Source: Granulosicoccus sp045110515 (lineage in GTDB: Bacteria; Pseudomonadota; Gammaproteobacteria; Granulosicoccales; Granulosicoccaceae). Taken from it: a DNA stretch of 64,000 bases. The notes below the pieces were generated by a model. It did no database searches and was not told the origin of the DNA. It worked only from the letters and a program-made list of their open reading frames with translations. Made by a program: the position numbers and the translations under genes. Of this stretch, positions 43,345 through 51,587 are shown piece by piece. Where the stretch lies: positions 62,001 through 126,000 of the forward strand of contig JBGCGD010000011.1 in NCBI GenBank assembly GCA_045110515.1. The letters are read 5' to 3'. Numbering within the stretch: position 1 is the first letter of the stretch; each line of letters starts with the position of its first letter.

Positions 43345-43959
43345 ATGAATAATCGCTATGGACTTGCAGGAGATCAATCGGTCGGTGCAGTCATTTTAGC
43401 CGGTGGGCTTGCTCGCCGTATGGGCGGTCAGGACAAAGGGCTCATCAAGGTTGCTGGCAAGCCCATGGTCCAATATGCGGTAGATATTCAACAACCCTTG
43501 GTCGATGCACTGGTGATCAATGCGAATCGTAATATTGTTGATTACGAGCAGTTCGGGGTGCCGGTCATACAAGACACGCTAGCAGATCATCAGGGACCTT
43601 TAGCGGGGTTAAGTGCAGCGTTAGATGCTTTGCCGTGTGATTACATGGTGATGTGTCCGTGTGATTCGCCGTTTATACAGTCAGGCTTGACCGTGTCTTT
43701 AATAGAATCGTGTGTAAGCAGCGATGCAGACATCGCTGTAGCCCACGATGGAGAACGTCTACAGCCGGTGTTTTGTGTTGTGCATCGCCGCGTGCAACAG
43801 TCTTTAAACGACTTTCTAGCGTCGGGTGAGCGCAAAATTGATCGTTGGTTTTCGCACCACAGCATGAAGAAAGTTGACGCAGCTACGTTTGCTGACTCTT
43901 TTGTTAACATCAATACAGAAGATGAGCGTTTGAACGCGGAGCAGGTGGTGCTTAAATGA
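43345..43959 (+). CDS. mobA: Molybdenum cofactor guanylyltransferase MobA
   Basis: MobA attaches GMP to molybdopterin to make the guanine-dinucleotide cofactor of enzymes such as nitrate or DMSO reductase. The 204-aa product has the nucleotidyltransferase signature GAVILAGGLARRMGGQDKGL and the metal-binding YMVMCPCDSPFI near residue 100. It also has the GERKIDRWFSHH region. I chose the ATG at 43345 because earlier in-frame codons overlap gshA. The stop overlaps the moeA start (ATGA), so mobA-moeA is a coupled pair. Confidence 0.92.
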   Translation: MNNRYGLAGDQSVGAVILAGGLARRMGGQDKGLIKVAGKPMVQYAVDIQQPLVDALVINANRNIVDYEQFGVPVIQDTLADHQGPLAGLSAALDALPCDYMVMCPCDSPFIQSGLTVSLIESCVSSDADIAVAHDGERLQPVFCVVHRRVQQSLNDFLASGERKIDRWFSHHSMKKVDAATFADSFVNINTEDERLNAEQVVLK

Positions 43960-45233
43960 TTGAAAAACAACCATCATGTGATGATGTCGCGGAGCCTGAA
44001 TTATTGCCTGTTTCGGTGGCACAACAGCGATTATTCGAATCGCTAAAACCGCTAACAACGGTTGAACGAGTCTCAATCGATGAGGCTTTGTTCCGGGTGT
44101 TGTCAGAAGGTGTCGTATCCCCAATGGACGTGCCTGCTCAGGCAAATTCTGCCATGGACGGCTACGCATTATCCTCTGCCAGCATTCCATCAACAGGTGA
44201 AGCTTCTTTAACCGTGGTTGGAACCGCCTGGGCCGGCAGACCTTATAATTCTGAGATTAGAGTCGGCGAATGTGTTCGGATTTACACGGGTGCGATTATG
44301 CCAGCAGGCACTGACACTGTCGTTATTCAGGAGCATGTGCGGGCAACAGACGATGAGATCGATATTGATTCCGACGTGACTGCTGCGAAGAATGTACGTA
44401 TGGCTGGCGAAGACGTAGAAGAAGGTCAGGAAATACTGGCCAAAGGCCGTAGCTTACAAGCGGCTGATATCGGTGTTATGGCTTCCCTAGGTATCAAATC
44501 AGTCAATGTTTTTCGTCGCTTAAAGGTTGCTTTTTTTACCACGGGTGATGAGCTTCAATCTCTGGAATTGCACAAGCCGGAAGACTCCTTAGCACCGGGA
44601 ATGTTATTCGATAGTAATCGGCATACCTTAGCCGCCATGCTCAAAACACTGCATTTAGAAATAATCGACTTAGGCATCGTTAGAGATAATGAAGAAGACA
44701 CACGCCAAGCTCTACTCAAAGCGTCAGAACTCGCCGATTTAATTGTCACATCGGGTGGTGTTTCTGCCGGGGACGCAGATTTTGTTACGCGGGCATTTCA
44801 TGATTTGGGTGATGTAAGTTTTTGGAAACTGGCGATGCGTCCCGGGCGACCATTGGCCTTTGGCAAGATTGGGGAGGCCGCTTTTTTTGGTTTGCCGGGA
44901 AACCCGGTAGCCGTCATGGTGACCTTCCTTCAATTTGTTCAGCCGGCGTTACGTTTTTTATCAGGTAATACAGACATATTTGCCATGGAGATACCGGCAC
45001 GTTGTTTATCCAAACTTCGTAAGTCACAGGGTAGAGTCGAATACCAAAGAGGCGTAATGCGCTTGGATGAAAATGGCGAGCTTGTTGTTGAATCAACCGG
45101 AAAACAAGGCGCGGGACGACTCAGCTCTATGAGCCGTGCAAATTGCCTGATTGTTATCGCCGCTGAAAAGGATGGCGTAGTGCCTGGCGATAAAGTCATG
45201 GTTCAGCCCTTTCGTGGCTTGATGTCAGCTTAG
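43956..45233 (+). CDS. moeA: Molybdopterin molybdenumtransferase MoeA, copy 2
   Basis: A 425-aa second MoeA. Motifs: NSAMDGYAL, IYTGAIMPAGTDTVVIQEHV, FTTGDELQ, TSGGVSAGDADFVTRAF near residue 265, MRPGRPLAFG and FFGLPGNPVAVMV, all intact. Its overlap with mobA suggests it serves the guanine-dinucleotide pathway, while the copy at 26211 stands alone. The two proteins share the fold but differ at many positions, so this is an old duplication or independent acquisition rather than a recent one. It ends flush against the convergent P450 gene. Confidence 0.93.
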   Translation: MIEKQPSCDDVAEPELLPVSVAQQRLFESLKPLTTVERVSIDEALFRVLSEGVVSPMDVPAQANSAMDGYALSSASIPSTGEASLTVVGTAWAGRPYNSEIRVGECVRIYTGAIMPAGTDTVVIQEHVRATDDEIDIDSDVTAAKNVRMAGEDVEEGQEILAKGRSLQAADIGVMASLGIKSVNVFRRLKVAFFTTGDELQSLELHKPEDSLAPGMLFDSNRHTLAAMLKTLHLEIIDLGIVRDNEEDTRQALLKASELADLIVTSGGVSAGDADFVTRAFHDLGDVSFWKLAMRPGRPLAFGKIGEAAFFGLPGNPVAVMVTFLQFVQPALRFLSGNTDIFAMEIPARCLSKLRKSQGRVEYQRGVMRLDENGELVVESTGKQGAGRLSSMSRANCLIVIAAEKDGVVPGDKVMVQPFRGLMSA

Positions 45234-46457
45234 CTAACAACAACTCACGTGAAGTTTTTCCAATCCGTGAAAATGATAGCTGTTTTGATAGTGGGCCGAT
45301 CCGTTTAACCGCAAGTCTGGAAATCGCCTGAATAGAGCTTGCAGCGCAATTCGCAGCTCTAGTTTTGCAAGATGTGCTCCGACACAAAAATGGATACCAG
45401 CGCCGAGTGATAATTGCCCGGCATCAGTACGTGAGGGGATGAACTGGTTAGGGTCAGAAAATCTAACCGGGCACCGGTTGGCAGCCGCCAGTAACAATCC
45501 CACTTGATCACCCGTCTTTAGGTGTACGGAGTCACTGAGTTGGACATCTGTTTGAGCATACCGAGTAAACAAATGCAATGGTGCGGCATAACGTAAACAC
45601 TCCACAACCAGCGCATCGCTCTTGTCATCATCGTCAAGAATTGCCAGCAGTTCGCTACGTTGATTCGGTGGATAATGTTTTAAAAGCGTCAATACGGCAT
45701 TGCCTAATTGGTGAACGGTGGCTTCATGGCCGGCGTTAAGTAACAAAATGGCAACACAAATAATTTCCTCATCAAGCAGTTGTGTCTCTTCGTTTTGTTG
45801 GCGAATAAGATGGGATAGAAGATCATCGCCCAAGTGTGCTCTTTTCTCCGCCAAAACATTTTCAAGAAATTGCTGGAATTCCGAAGCGGCTTTATTGGCG
45901 GTAATTTCCTCTTCCAGGGTTTGAGTCATTGTGTAAACGCGAACCATTGCGTGAGACCATTCAATAAGCTGAGGACCGGCGGCTTCCGGCACACCCAATA
46001 GTCTGGTTATCACCGTTACCGGGATGGGCGTAGCGTATTCTTCCAACAAGTCGAAGTCGTTTTGCTCTGCAACTTGGGACAGACAGGAATCGGCAAGCGA
46101 TTGAATAGACTCCGACATGAGATTGACTTGTCGGTTGACAAATGCCTGGTTAACCAGCTTGCGGAGCCGAGTATGTTGTGGAGGTTCCAGTGCCAGCAAT
46201 GAATATCGCTCGGATGCGGCAAAGTCTTTCAGGTGCGCAGGCATCGTTGGATTCTCATAACCCGCAGGAGGCCGTCTTGCAAAACGGCGATCGCGTAGGA
46301 TAACGTTGACCTCGTTAAATGAGGGCAGACACCAAAACCCATAGTTTTTCCAAAATACGGGTGCCCCTGTGCTGTGTAACCGGTTATATAACTCATAGGG
46401 ATTTTGAATGAATTGATGGGCTCTTGGATCCTGATCGAGGGTATTGTTGTCTATCAT
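45234..46457 (-). CDS. Cytochrome P450
   Basis: A soluble bacterial P450 monooxygenase of 407 aa. The I-helix oxygen-activation motif is NAGHEATVHQ near residue 240. The K-helix ExxR is ECLR near 285. The haem loop is LGAGIHFCVGAHLAKLE with the axial Cys near 358. There is no membrane anchor. The substrate cannot be read from sequence; the general shape resembles bacterial class I enzymes that hydroxylate terpenes, fatty acids or polyketides. No ferredoxin or reductase gene is adjacent; the fdxA ferredoxin lies 36 kb away. A perfect CRP-type palindrome lies 21 bases before its ATG. Confidence 0.92.
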   Translation of the reverse strand: MIDNNTLDQDPRAHQFIQNPYELYNRLHSTGAPVFWKNYGFWCLPSFNEVNVILRDRRFARRPPAGYENPTMPAHLKDFAASERYSLLALEPPQHTRLRKLVNQAFVNRQVNLMSESIQSLADSCLSQVAEQNDFDLLEEYATPIPVTVITRLLGVPEAAGPQLIEWSHAMVRVYTMTQTLEEEITANKAASEFQQFLENVLAEKRAHLGDDLLSHLIRQQNEETQLLDEEIICVAILLLNAGHEATVHQLGNAVLTLLKHYPPNQRSELLAILDDDDKSDALVVECLRYAAPLHLFTRYAQTDVQLSDSVHLKTGDQVGLLLAAANRCPVRFSDPNQFIPSRTDAGQLSLGAGIHFCVGAHLAKLELRIALQALFRRFPDLRLNGSAHYQNSYHFHGLEKLHVSCC

Positions 46458-46477
46458 ACGAAGCGTTGAGGCGGTAA

Positions 46478-46493
46478 TGTGATATACGTCACA
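46478..46493. promoter_or_regulatory. Perfect CRP/Vfr-type binding site TGTGA-N6-TCACA
   Basis: TGTGATATACGTCACA matches both half-sites of the CRP consensus exactly. It lies in the 173-base gap between the divergent P450 gene and the hybrid signalling gene, 21 bases before the P450 ATG and 137 bases before the other. So near the P450 start it would more likely repress or overlap the promoter. The window also encodes a probable adenylate cyclase. Confidence 0.6.
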
Positions 46494-46630
46494 GTATGGT
46501 GGCGTTATGGGTTAGCGTAGCTCAGTACCTTAGTGCACATCTTGCAAACAGATATCCATGGAATTCAACTGAGTACCTTTTCAGTGCCCCAAGACTACTG
46601 CTTGTGTTCTGAGTTAGGCGTTTTCAGGAC

Positions 46631-48376
46631 ATGAACAAACGACTTTTGTTGGTAGAACCTTCTGCCACGATGCGCTATGTGCTTGAAAAACATATCAAGT
46701 CACTAGGCTTCGCCGTGGACAGCACAGAATTCTACGACGAGTCGTTGCAGCTCCTCAGAAATCAATATCAGGAATTTGGCGCCGAGTACAGTGCGCTCTT
46801 GCTCGGTTGGCCTTCTACTCCTCAAAATGAGGCATCTCGTTTGGCGCACAACCTAGAACAGGCCGAATTTAAAGATTTTCCTGTGGTCGTGATGTCGACT
46901 GATATGCGCGCCGAAACGCGTGCGTGGGTGTCGGCTCGGGACAGTACTGCTGTCGTTGGATGGAAAGAATATCAAACCGTTGAAGGGGTATTGAATCGAT
47001 TGCTCGATGATGAGCTTCAGGAGAGTGCCCCTCAAGCAGCGAAATTTGACAATCACGATATTCACTTGCTGATCGTGGACGACTCGGCAACCATCAGGCA
47101 TTCCCTCAGCGATTTGTTTCGTATGCAGGGATACAAAGTTAGTCTGGCGGGATCACAAGTAGAGGCGTTTGCGTTAGCAACAGAACAAACCTTTGATATC
47201 GCAATTCTAGATTTTTATTTGCAGGAGACGACAGGGGATCTTCTCTGCCGGGATTTGATTGGGCACCCGGATACCGGTGATATCGTGTGCACCGTTTTAA
47301 CAGGTACTTATAGCGACCACATCATAAAACGCAGTTTGCGGGCTGGTGCTGTGGAGTGCATGTTCAAAAATGAGTCTAGTGAATTACTACTTAGCCGCAT
47401 AGATGCTATCAGTCGATTTGTTAGACAGCGCAGAGAGCTCCATGAAGAGCGGATCCTGTTAGAGGAGATTATTGAGTCCTTGGCCGGCGCCATCATAATT
47501 GTGGAGGACGACAAGCGTATCAGTTATGTCAGTTCTGCCGCCCTGATCGAACTCAATTTGGACAATGGCTACGAGCTCATTGGCAGATCCTCCGACGCGT
47601 TGTTGGAAAAGGATGGGCCCCAGATTGCGGGAACGGGTTCGTACTCTGCCGGCTGGACACTACCTGACGGCGAAGAAATACTCGTGGACTATGAGCACGT
47701 ATCCATTGACGCTTCTGGACGCAGCATTTTACGGTTTACGCAACGTAAAGAGCCTTTGCAGGAGACCCTAGAGGAGTCAATTGTTGAGCCCATTGATGCC
47801 TTAACGAACGAAGAGTCGTTAATACAGGCTCTGGCCTTAAAGGAAGACTGTTTGCCGCTGCTGAACCAATTTCAAAATTATCTGGATACAGCAGCTTCAT
47901 TACCGGACAGAGTGAGTCTGTTTGTCCTTGACGTATTCGTCACCACTAATTCAGGCCCCACAGTGCCGGTATCCATGTATGCGGCGCTGGAAGAAATTGT
48001 TCACGCTTCATTGAAGGCTATTTATAAACGAAGCTCTCATGTTGCCGCTTTAAAGGACAATCGTTATGCATTTCTGCTGCGCCATACGGAAGAGTCTCAA
48101 GCCTATTTATTAATACGTAAAATAATGCAATTGTGCATTGAGATAAATCACGGGTTTCATGGAGTTGAGCTGAGCTGTTCAGGCTGTTTATTGAGTATCA
48201 CCGCGAATGATGCCCACCCCATGGACGTCCTGATGTCGCATGCGTTTAAAGGTGTCGATCTAGTTAATACCCGTGCACCGAATCAGACTCTATTGCTGGA
48301 TCTGAAGCGAATGCTTAGCGCGTATCCCAACGCTGAAAATCAACGTGTGCGAAACGTGGCAGGGCCTGGGTCTTAA
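46631..48376 (+). CDS. Tandem receiver-PAS-like-degenerate GGDEF signalling protein
   Basis: A 581-aa cytoplasmic protein. The first receiver-like domain (residues ~1-125) starts LLLVEPSATMRYVLEKH, but the phospho-acceptor position reads LLLGWPS (Gly near 58), so it is degenerate. The second receiver (~140-265) is intact: LLIVDDSATIRHSL, phospho-Asp in AILDFYL near 194 and Lys in CMFKNES. A PAS-like segment (~285-375) follows. The C-terminal ~160 residues look like a GGDEF fold, but the signature is replaced by LKDNRYAFLLRH, so diguanylate cyclase activity is unlikely. It is transcribed alone; AGGA lies upstream of the ATG. Confidence 0.75.
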   Translation: MNKRLLLVEPSATMRYVLEKHIKSLGFAVDSTEFYDESLQLLRNQYQEFGAEYSALLLGWPSTPQNEASRLAHNLEQAEFKDFPVVVMSTDMRAETRAWVSARDSTAVVGWKEYQTVEGVLNRLLDDELQESAPQAAKFDNHDIHLLIVDDSATIRHSLSDLFRMQGYKVSLAGSQVEAFALATEQTFDIAILDFYLQETTGDLLCRDLIGHPDTGDIVCTVLTGTYSDHIIKRSLRAGAVECMFKNESSELLLSRIDAISRFVRQRRELHEERILLEEIIESLAGAIIIVEDDKRISYVSSAALIELNLDNGYELIGRSSDALLEKDGPQIAGTGSYSAGWTLPDGEEILVDYEHVSIDASGRSILRFTQRKEPLQETLEESIVEPIDALTNEESLIQALALKEDCLPLLNQFQNYLDTAASLPDRVSLFVLDVFVTTNSGPTVPVSMYAALEEIVHASLKAIYKRSSHVAALKDNRYAFLLRHTEESQAYLLIRKIMQLCIEINHGFHGVELSCSGCLLSITANDAHPMDVLMSHAFKGVDLVNTRAPNQTLLLDLKRMLSAYPNAENQRVRNVAGPGS

Positions 48377-48405
48377 CGTTCGGAGGCCCGATTCAGCCAC
48401 TGCAC

Positions 48406-50139
48406 TCAGTGGAGAGTTGCTATTTCACCGACGCGGTTTTCTGATGAGAGGGAATTACCCGAACAGATGCTAATCAGCAATGCACTTCCATCAGGCGAAA
48501 GTTCAGTCGATTTGAGGAATGCATGCTTTGCGAATGTTGGATAGGCCTCGGGCAGTTCAAGTTTGGGAATCCATCGCATGGACTCTAAACTGTACGTGTA
48601 TGTCATTAGAGCAGCGTCATGGCTTTTGGAATCATCTAGCGTGCCTTGCCAACCGAGTACCACTTGATCTAACTCGTCGTCAGTACTGAATCGAATAGAT
48701 GCGGTTGTGTCCTGAGTCGGGGGAGATCGTATTGAGTCCAGTGAGCTTAAGGATGTACTCACTGAAGTTTCATTGGAATCGGGTAGCTGATATCTCCAGG
48801 CAACCGGTGTGCGGTCCGCGCCTTCCATGGCTTCCCAGCCAGCGATAAAAATGCTATCGCCTGCTCTATTGCTGCTAATTTTCAGATCGCTATCACTAGC
48901 AATGGCATTAATAGGGTAGGCCGCAGTATTTTCCCAAGTTGGGTCAGGCGCCGTCGGTGACTGAATTTTCCAGGTGCTTAGCCATAAAGATTGATCAATG
49001 GATTTGGCGAGGAAAATATGGTCTAAAGATCTGCTGGCGCTCATGGATTTCAGCACTCCGTTATTCTTGGCCTCAGCAGTGAAAGCATTTGACCCTGACA
49101 AAATACCTGCCTGCGCAAGTAACTCCGGAGAGGACCAGCCTATATCGGTTTGGTAGAGGGTGTAGGCTTGCTGCGCGATACTCACGAGAATACGTGAACC
49201 GTTGTCGGAGATGATAATCGGCCGGTCGGGCTGGAAAGCTGGGTTGTGGCCTGTGGTTTGATCTATGCTGCTAAGCACGATCCCGTTGGTTTCAATCCAG
49301 CCTTCACCGAGTCTTTCAAGAAGTTTTATTTCCGGAGCATCTAGTGAGTTGTTGTGAAGAATCAGTACGGCCAGAGTGTCACCGCGGGATGAGAAATCCA
49401 TATGAATTTCTCGAACGGTTGACATGGATAAATTAGATAAGCTTATCCGTTGTGTCGCGACCCACTCAAAAGCAGGCTTAAGGTAGATATCAACAGCACC
49501 CTGTAAGGGCAGGGCTACAGCCATCAACGTCGCATTGTCATTGACCGTAACGCTCTGTCCGAAACGCTCGCCCTCTATAAAGACGCTAGGTGTAATTCGT
49601 TGAATCGTTGACTCGATAGCATCTGCAACAGAGAGTCGCTTTGAGCTAAAACAGCTGTCGTGATTGCACACTTCGACTCGCAAAAATTCACGATGCCAAG
49701 CACGCTGATGACTCAAGCTGGGAAGTGTGTAAGAACTCTGGCTGGCATCATCGTTTGTTGGCCCTATCTGGATCTCTGATCCAAGCAGAGAGTCGAAAAG
49801 ATACACGCTCGACGTTCGCTGATTTTCAATGGGTTCCCATTCAAGGGTTATCACTCCGTGTGCTGAACTCAGTGTTGTTTCAATCTGCGGCGGTGCGAGA
49901 AGGGAGTCTGCGTTCAGATCAATAGATAGGGGAGACTGCGCAACGGTGGCAGTGTTCTGCGAGTCTGACTGTACTGCGGAGTTGTTGAGTTTTGCTGAGT
50001 CAGGTTGGCAGGCGCTGAACGATATCGCAAAGACACTGATGATTGCCGTCCGAGTGACGTTGCGTACCGCTTTCGCTTTTGACAGATAATATTCAACTAA
50101 GGAAGTTGTTGTAATTTGATTGGCATGGATTGGTTGCAA
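48406..50139 (-). CDS. Unrecognised lipoprotein with repeat-like beta structure
   Basis: A 577-aa protein that I cannot assign to a family. A basic stretch and hydrophobic segment end in a lipobox (ISFSAC, Cys44), so it is probably a lipoprotein with an unusually long n-region. Residues ~85-165 resemble a fibronectin-like module (GVITLEWEPIENQRTSSVYLF). The rest contains recurring segments such as FGQSVTVNDNATLMAVALP and IIISDNGSRILVSIAQ, suggestive of a beta-propeller or FG-GAP-like repeat. The start is TTG with GAGG four bases upstream; no in-frame ATG precedes the lipobox. It lies alone, 225 bases downstream of the VWA gene. Confidence 0.6.
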   Translation of the reverse strand: MQPIHANQITTTSLVEYYLSKAKAVRNVTRTAIISVFAISFSACQPDSAKLNNSAVQSDSQNTATVAQSPLSIDLNADSLLAPPQIETTLSSAHGVITLEWEPIENQRTSSVYLFDSLLGSEIQIGPTNDDASQSSYTLPSLSHQRAWHREFLRVEVCNHDSCFSSKRLSVADAIESTIQRITPSVFIEGERFGQSVTVNDNATLMAVALPLQGAVDIYLKPAFEWVATQRISLSNLSMSTVREIHMDFSSRGDTLAVLILHNNSLDAPEIKLLERLGEGWIETNGIVLSSIDQTTGHNPAFQPDRPIIISDNGSRILVSIAQQAYTLYQTDIGWSSPELLAQAGILSGSNAFTAEAKNNGVLKSMSASRSLDHIFLAKSIDQSLWLSTWKIQSPTAPDPTWENTAAYPINAIASDSDLKISSNRAGDSIFIAGWEAMEGADRTPVAWRYQLPDSNETSVSTSLSSLDSIRSPPTQDTTASIRFSTDDELDQVVLGWQGTLDDSKSHDAALMTYTYSLESMRWIPKLELPEAYPTFAKHAFLKSTELSPDGSALLISICSGNSLSSENRVGEIATLH

Positions 50140-50364
50140 ATCGCCTCACGATCCTTTGGTGCTTTGGAGGAGTGCGAGAGAGGCCACTTAACTTCGGCTG
50201 AAACAAGTATTCGGTTTGAGCCGTCTGTAGTAGTTGTCCGAAGGTTTGTTGACCTCCCTCACTGGGTTACATGAAGCAAGAATTGATCCGACCACGGTAT
50301 CGCCAGTTTGTCGACTGTCGCATTTAGCCAACGCGTTCCGCAACTTGAGTTGATGTTAAGCGGT

Positions 50365-51579
50365 TTAGGTCGACAAGTTGGGCGTTATGGGTGATTTCAG
50401 CGCTTGAATCGCAGCCTTCAGACCATCGACCGTCATAGGGTACATCCGGTCGTTCATAAGCTCTTTAGTTAACCTTACAGATGGCATTGTTTGCCACCAG
50501 TCAGCAGGTTCTGGGTTGATCCAAACGCAGTGGGGAAAGGCTTGTTGTAAACGTCGCAGCCAAATAGCACCGGCCTCTTCATTCCAGTGTTCGACGCTTC
50601 CGCCCGGAACCGCTATTTCATAAGGGCTCATCGTGGCATCTCCAACGATAATCAATCGGTAGTCTTTGCCGTAGGAGTGCATTATTTCGGTGGTCGGGGT
50701 TTGAACGTGGTGTCGACGAGCGTTGTCTTGCCAGACTCGTTCGTAGAGAAAATTATGGAACCAGTAGGTATCCAACCTTTTGAATTCACTGCGGGCAGCT
50801 GAAAATAACGTCTCGCACATTTGTGCGTGGTAATCCATCGAACCGCCTATATCAATGAGCAAAAGTACCTTAATGGAGTTTTGTCGTTCAGCCCGCATAT
50901 GTATATCGAGCAAACCAGCGTTCCCCGCGGTTTTTCGGATGGTGGTATCAAGATCTAATGTTTCTTCACGACCATCGCGAGCCAGTTTCCTCAGTTGTCG
51001 TAACGCCATCTTGAAATTACGGACACCGATTTCTTTATTTCCGTCCAAGTCTTTGTATTGACGTTTTTCCCATACCTTGACGGCTAGCCCCTGGCGTTTG
51101 CCACTGTTTCCTATGCGTATCCCTTCAGGGTTAAATCCGCCTTGCCCGAAAGGAGAGGTACCTCCCGTACCGATCCAGCGATTGCCGCCATGATGCTCTT
51201 CAGTTTGTTCTTCTAACCGTTTGGCTAGGGTCTCCATGAGTTTGTCCCAGCCACCCAATGCTTCCACTTGAGCACGCTGTTCTTCGCTTAAGGCATCCAT
51301 GTCGGTTTGACGCAGCCAATCCTCAGGTATGTCTTTGTTTAACGAAAACATGAGTTCTTCAAACTGATGCGCTTGACCCGACCAGTAGGCATTGAAAACC
51401 TGATCAAAGCGATCGTAATGCGCTTCGTTTTTAATCAGACACACTCTGGAAAACGCATAAAAGTTATCCAGGTTAAGCGTGCCGATACCTTTGGACATGC
51501 CATCCATAAGCGTTAACCATTCACCCATTGAAACGGGTAGGTCAGCAAGCTTTAATCTATCGAAAAAATCGAGCAACAT
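50365..51579 (-). CDS. VWA-domain (CoxE-like) protein
   Basis: A 404-aa cytoplasmic protein whose C-terminal half is a von Willebrand A domain. The MIDAS motif is LLIDIGGSMDYH (a DxGxS variant) near residue 245, with the later metal-coordinating Asp in IIVGDATMSPYEI. The N-terminal half (FFDRLKLADLPVSMGEWLTLMDGM) is typical of CoxE-like proteins paired with MoxR ATPases. Such pairs act as chaperones that load metals or activate enzymes. Here it lies 8 bases after a MoxR gene and is surely cotranscribed. The client is unknown. Confidence 0.87.
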   Translation of the reverse strand: MLLDFFDRLKLADLPVSMGEWLTLMDGMSKGIGTLNLDNFYAFSRVCLIKNEAHYDRFDQVFNAYWSGQAHQFEELMFSLNKDIPEDWLRQTDMDALSEEQRAQVEALGGWDKLMETLAKRLEEQTEEHHGGNRWIGTGGTSPFGQGGFNPEGIRIGNSGKRQGLAVKVWEKRQYKDLDGNKEIGVRNFKMALRQLRKLARDGREETLDLDTTIRKTAGNAGLLDIHMRAERQNSIKVLLLIDIGGSMDYHAQMCETLFSAARSEFKRLDTYWFHNFLYERVWQDNARRHHVQTPTTEIMHSYGKDYRLIIVGDATMSPYEIAVPGGSVEHWNEEAGAIWLRRLQQAFPHCVWINPEPADWWQTMPSVRLTKELMNDRMYPMTVDGLKAAIQALKSPITPNLST

Positions 51580-51587
51580 GATGAGGG

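Noticed and set aside
48397..48412. CCACTG/CAGTGG hairpin as terminator between the hybrid signalling gene and the lipoprotein gene
   Set aside because: Only six pairs, no T tract, and it overlaps the end of the lipoprotein coding sequence.
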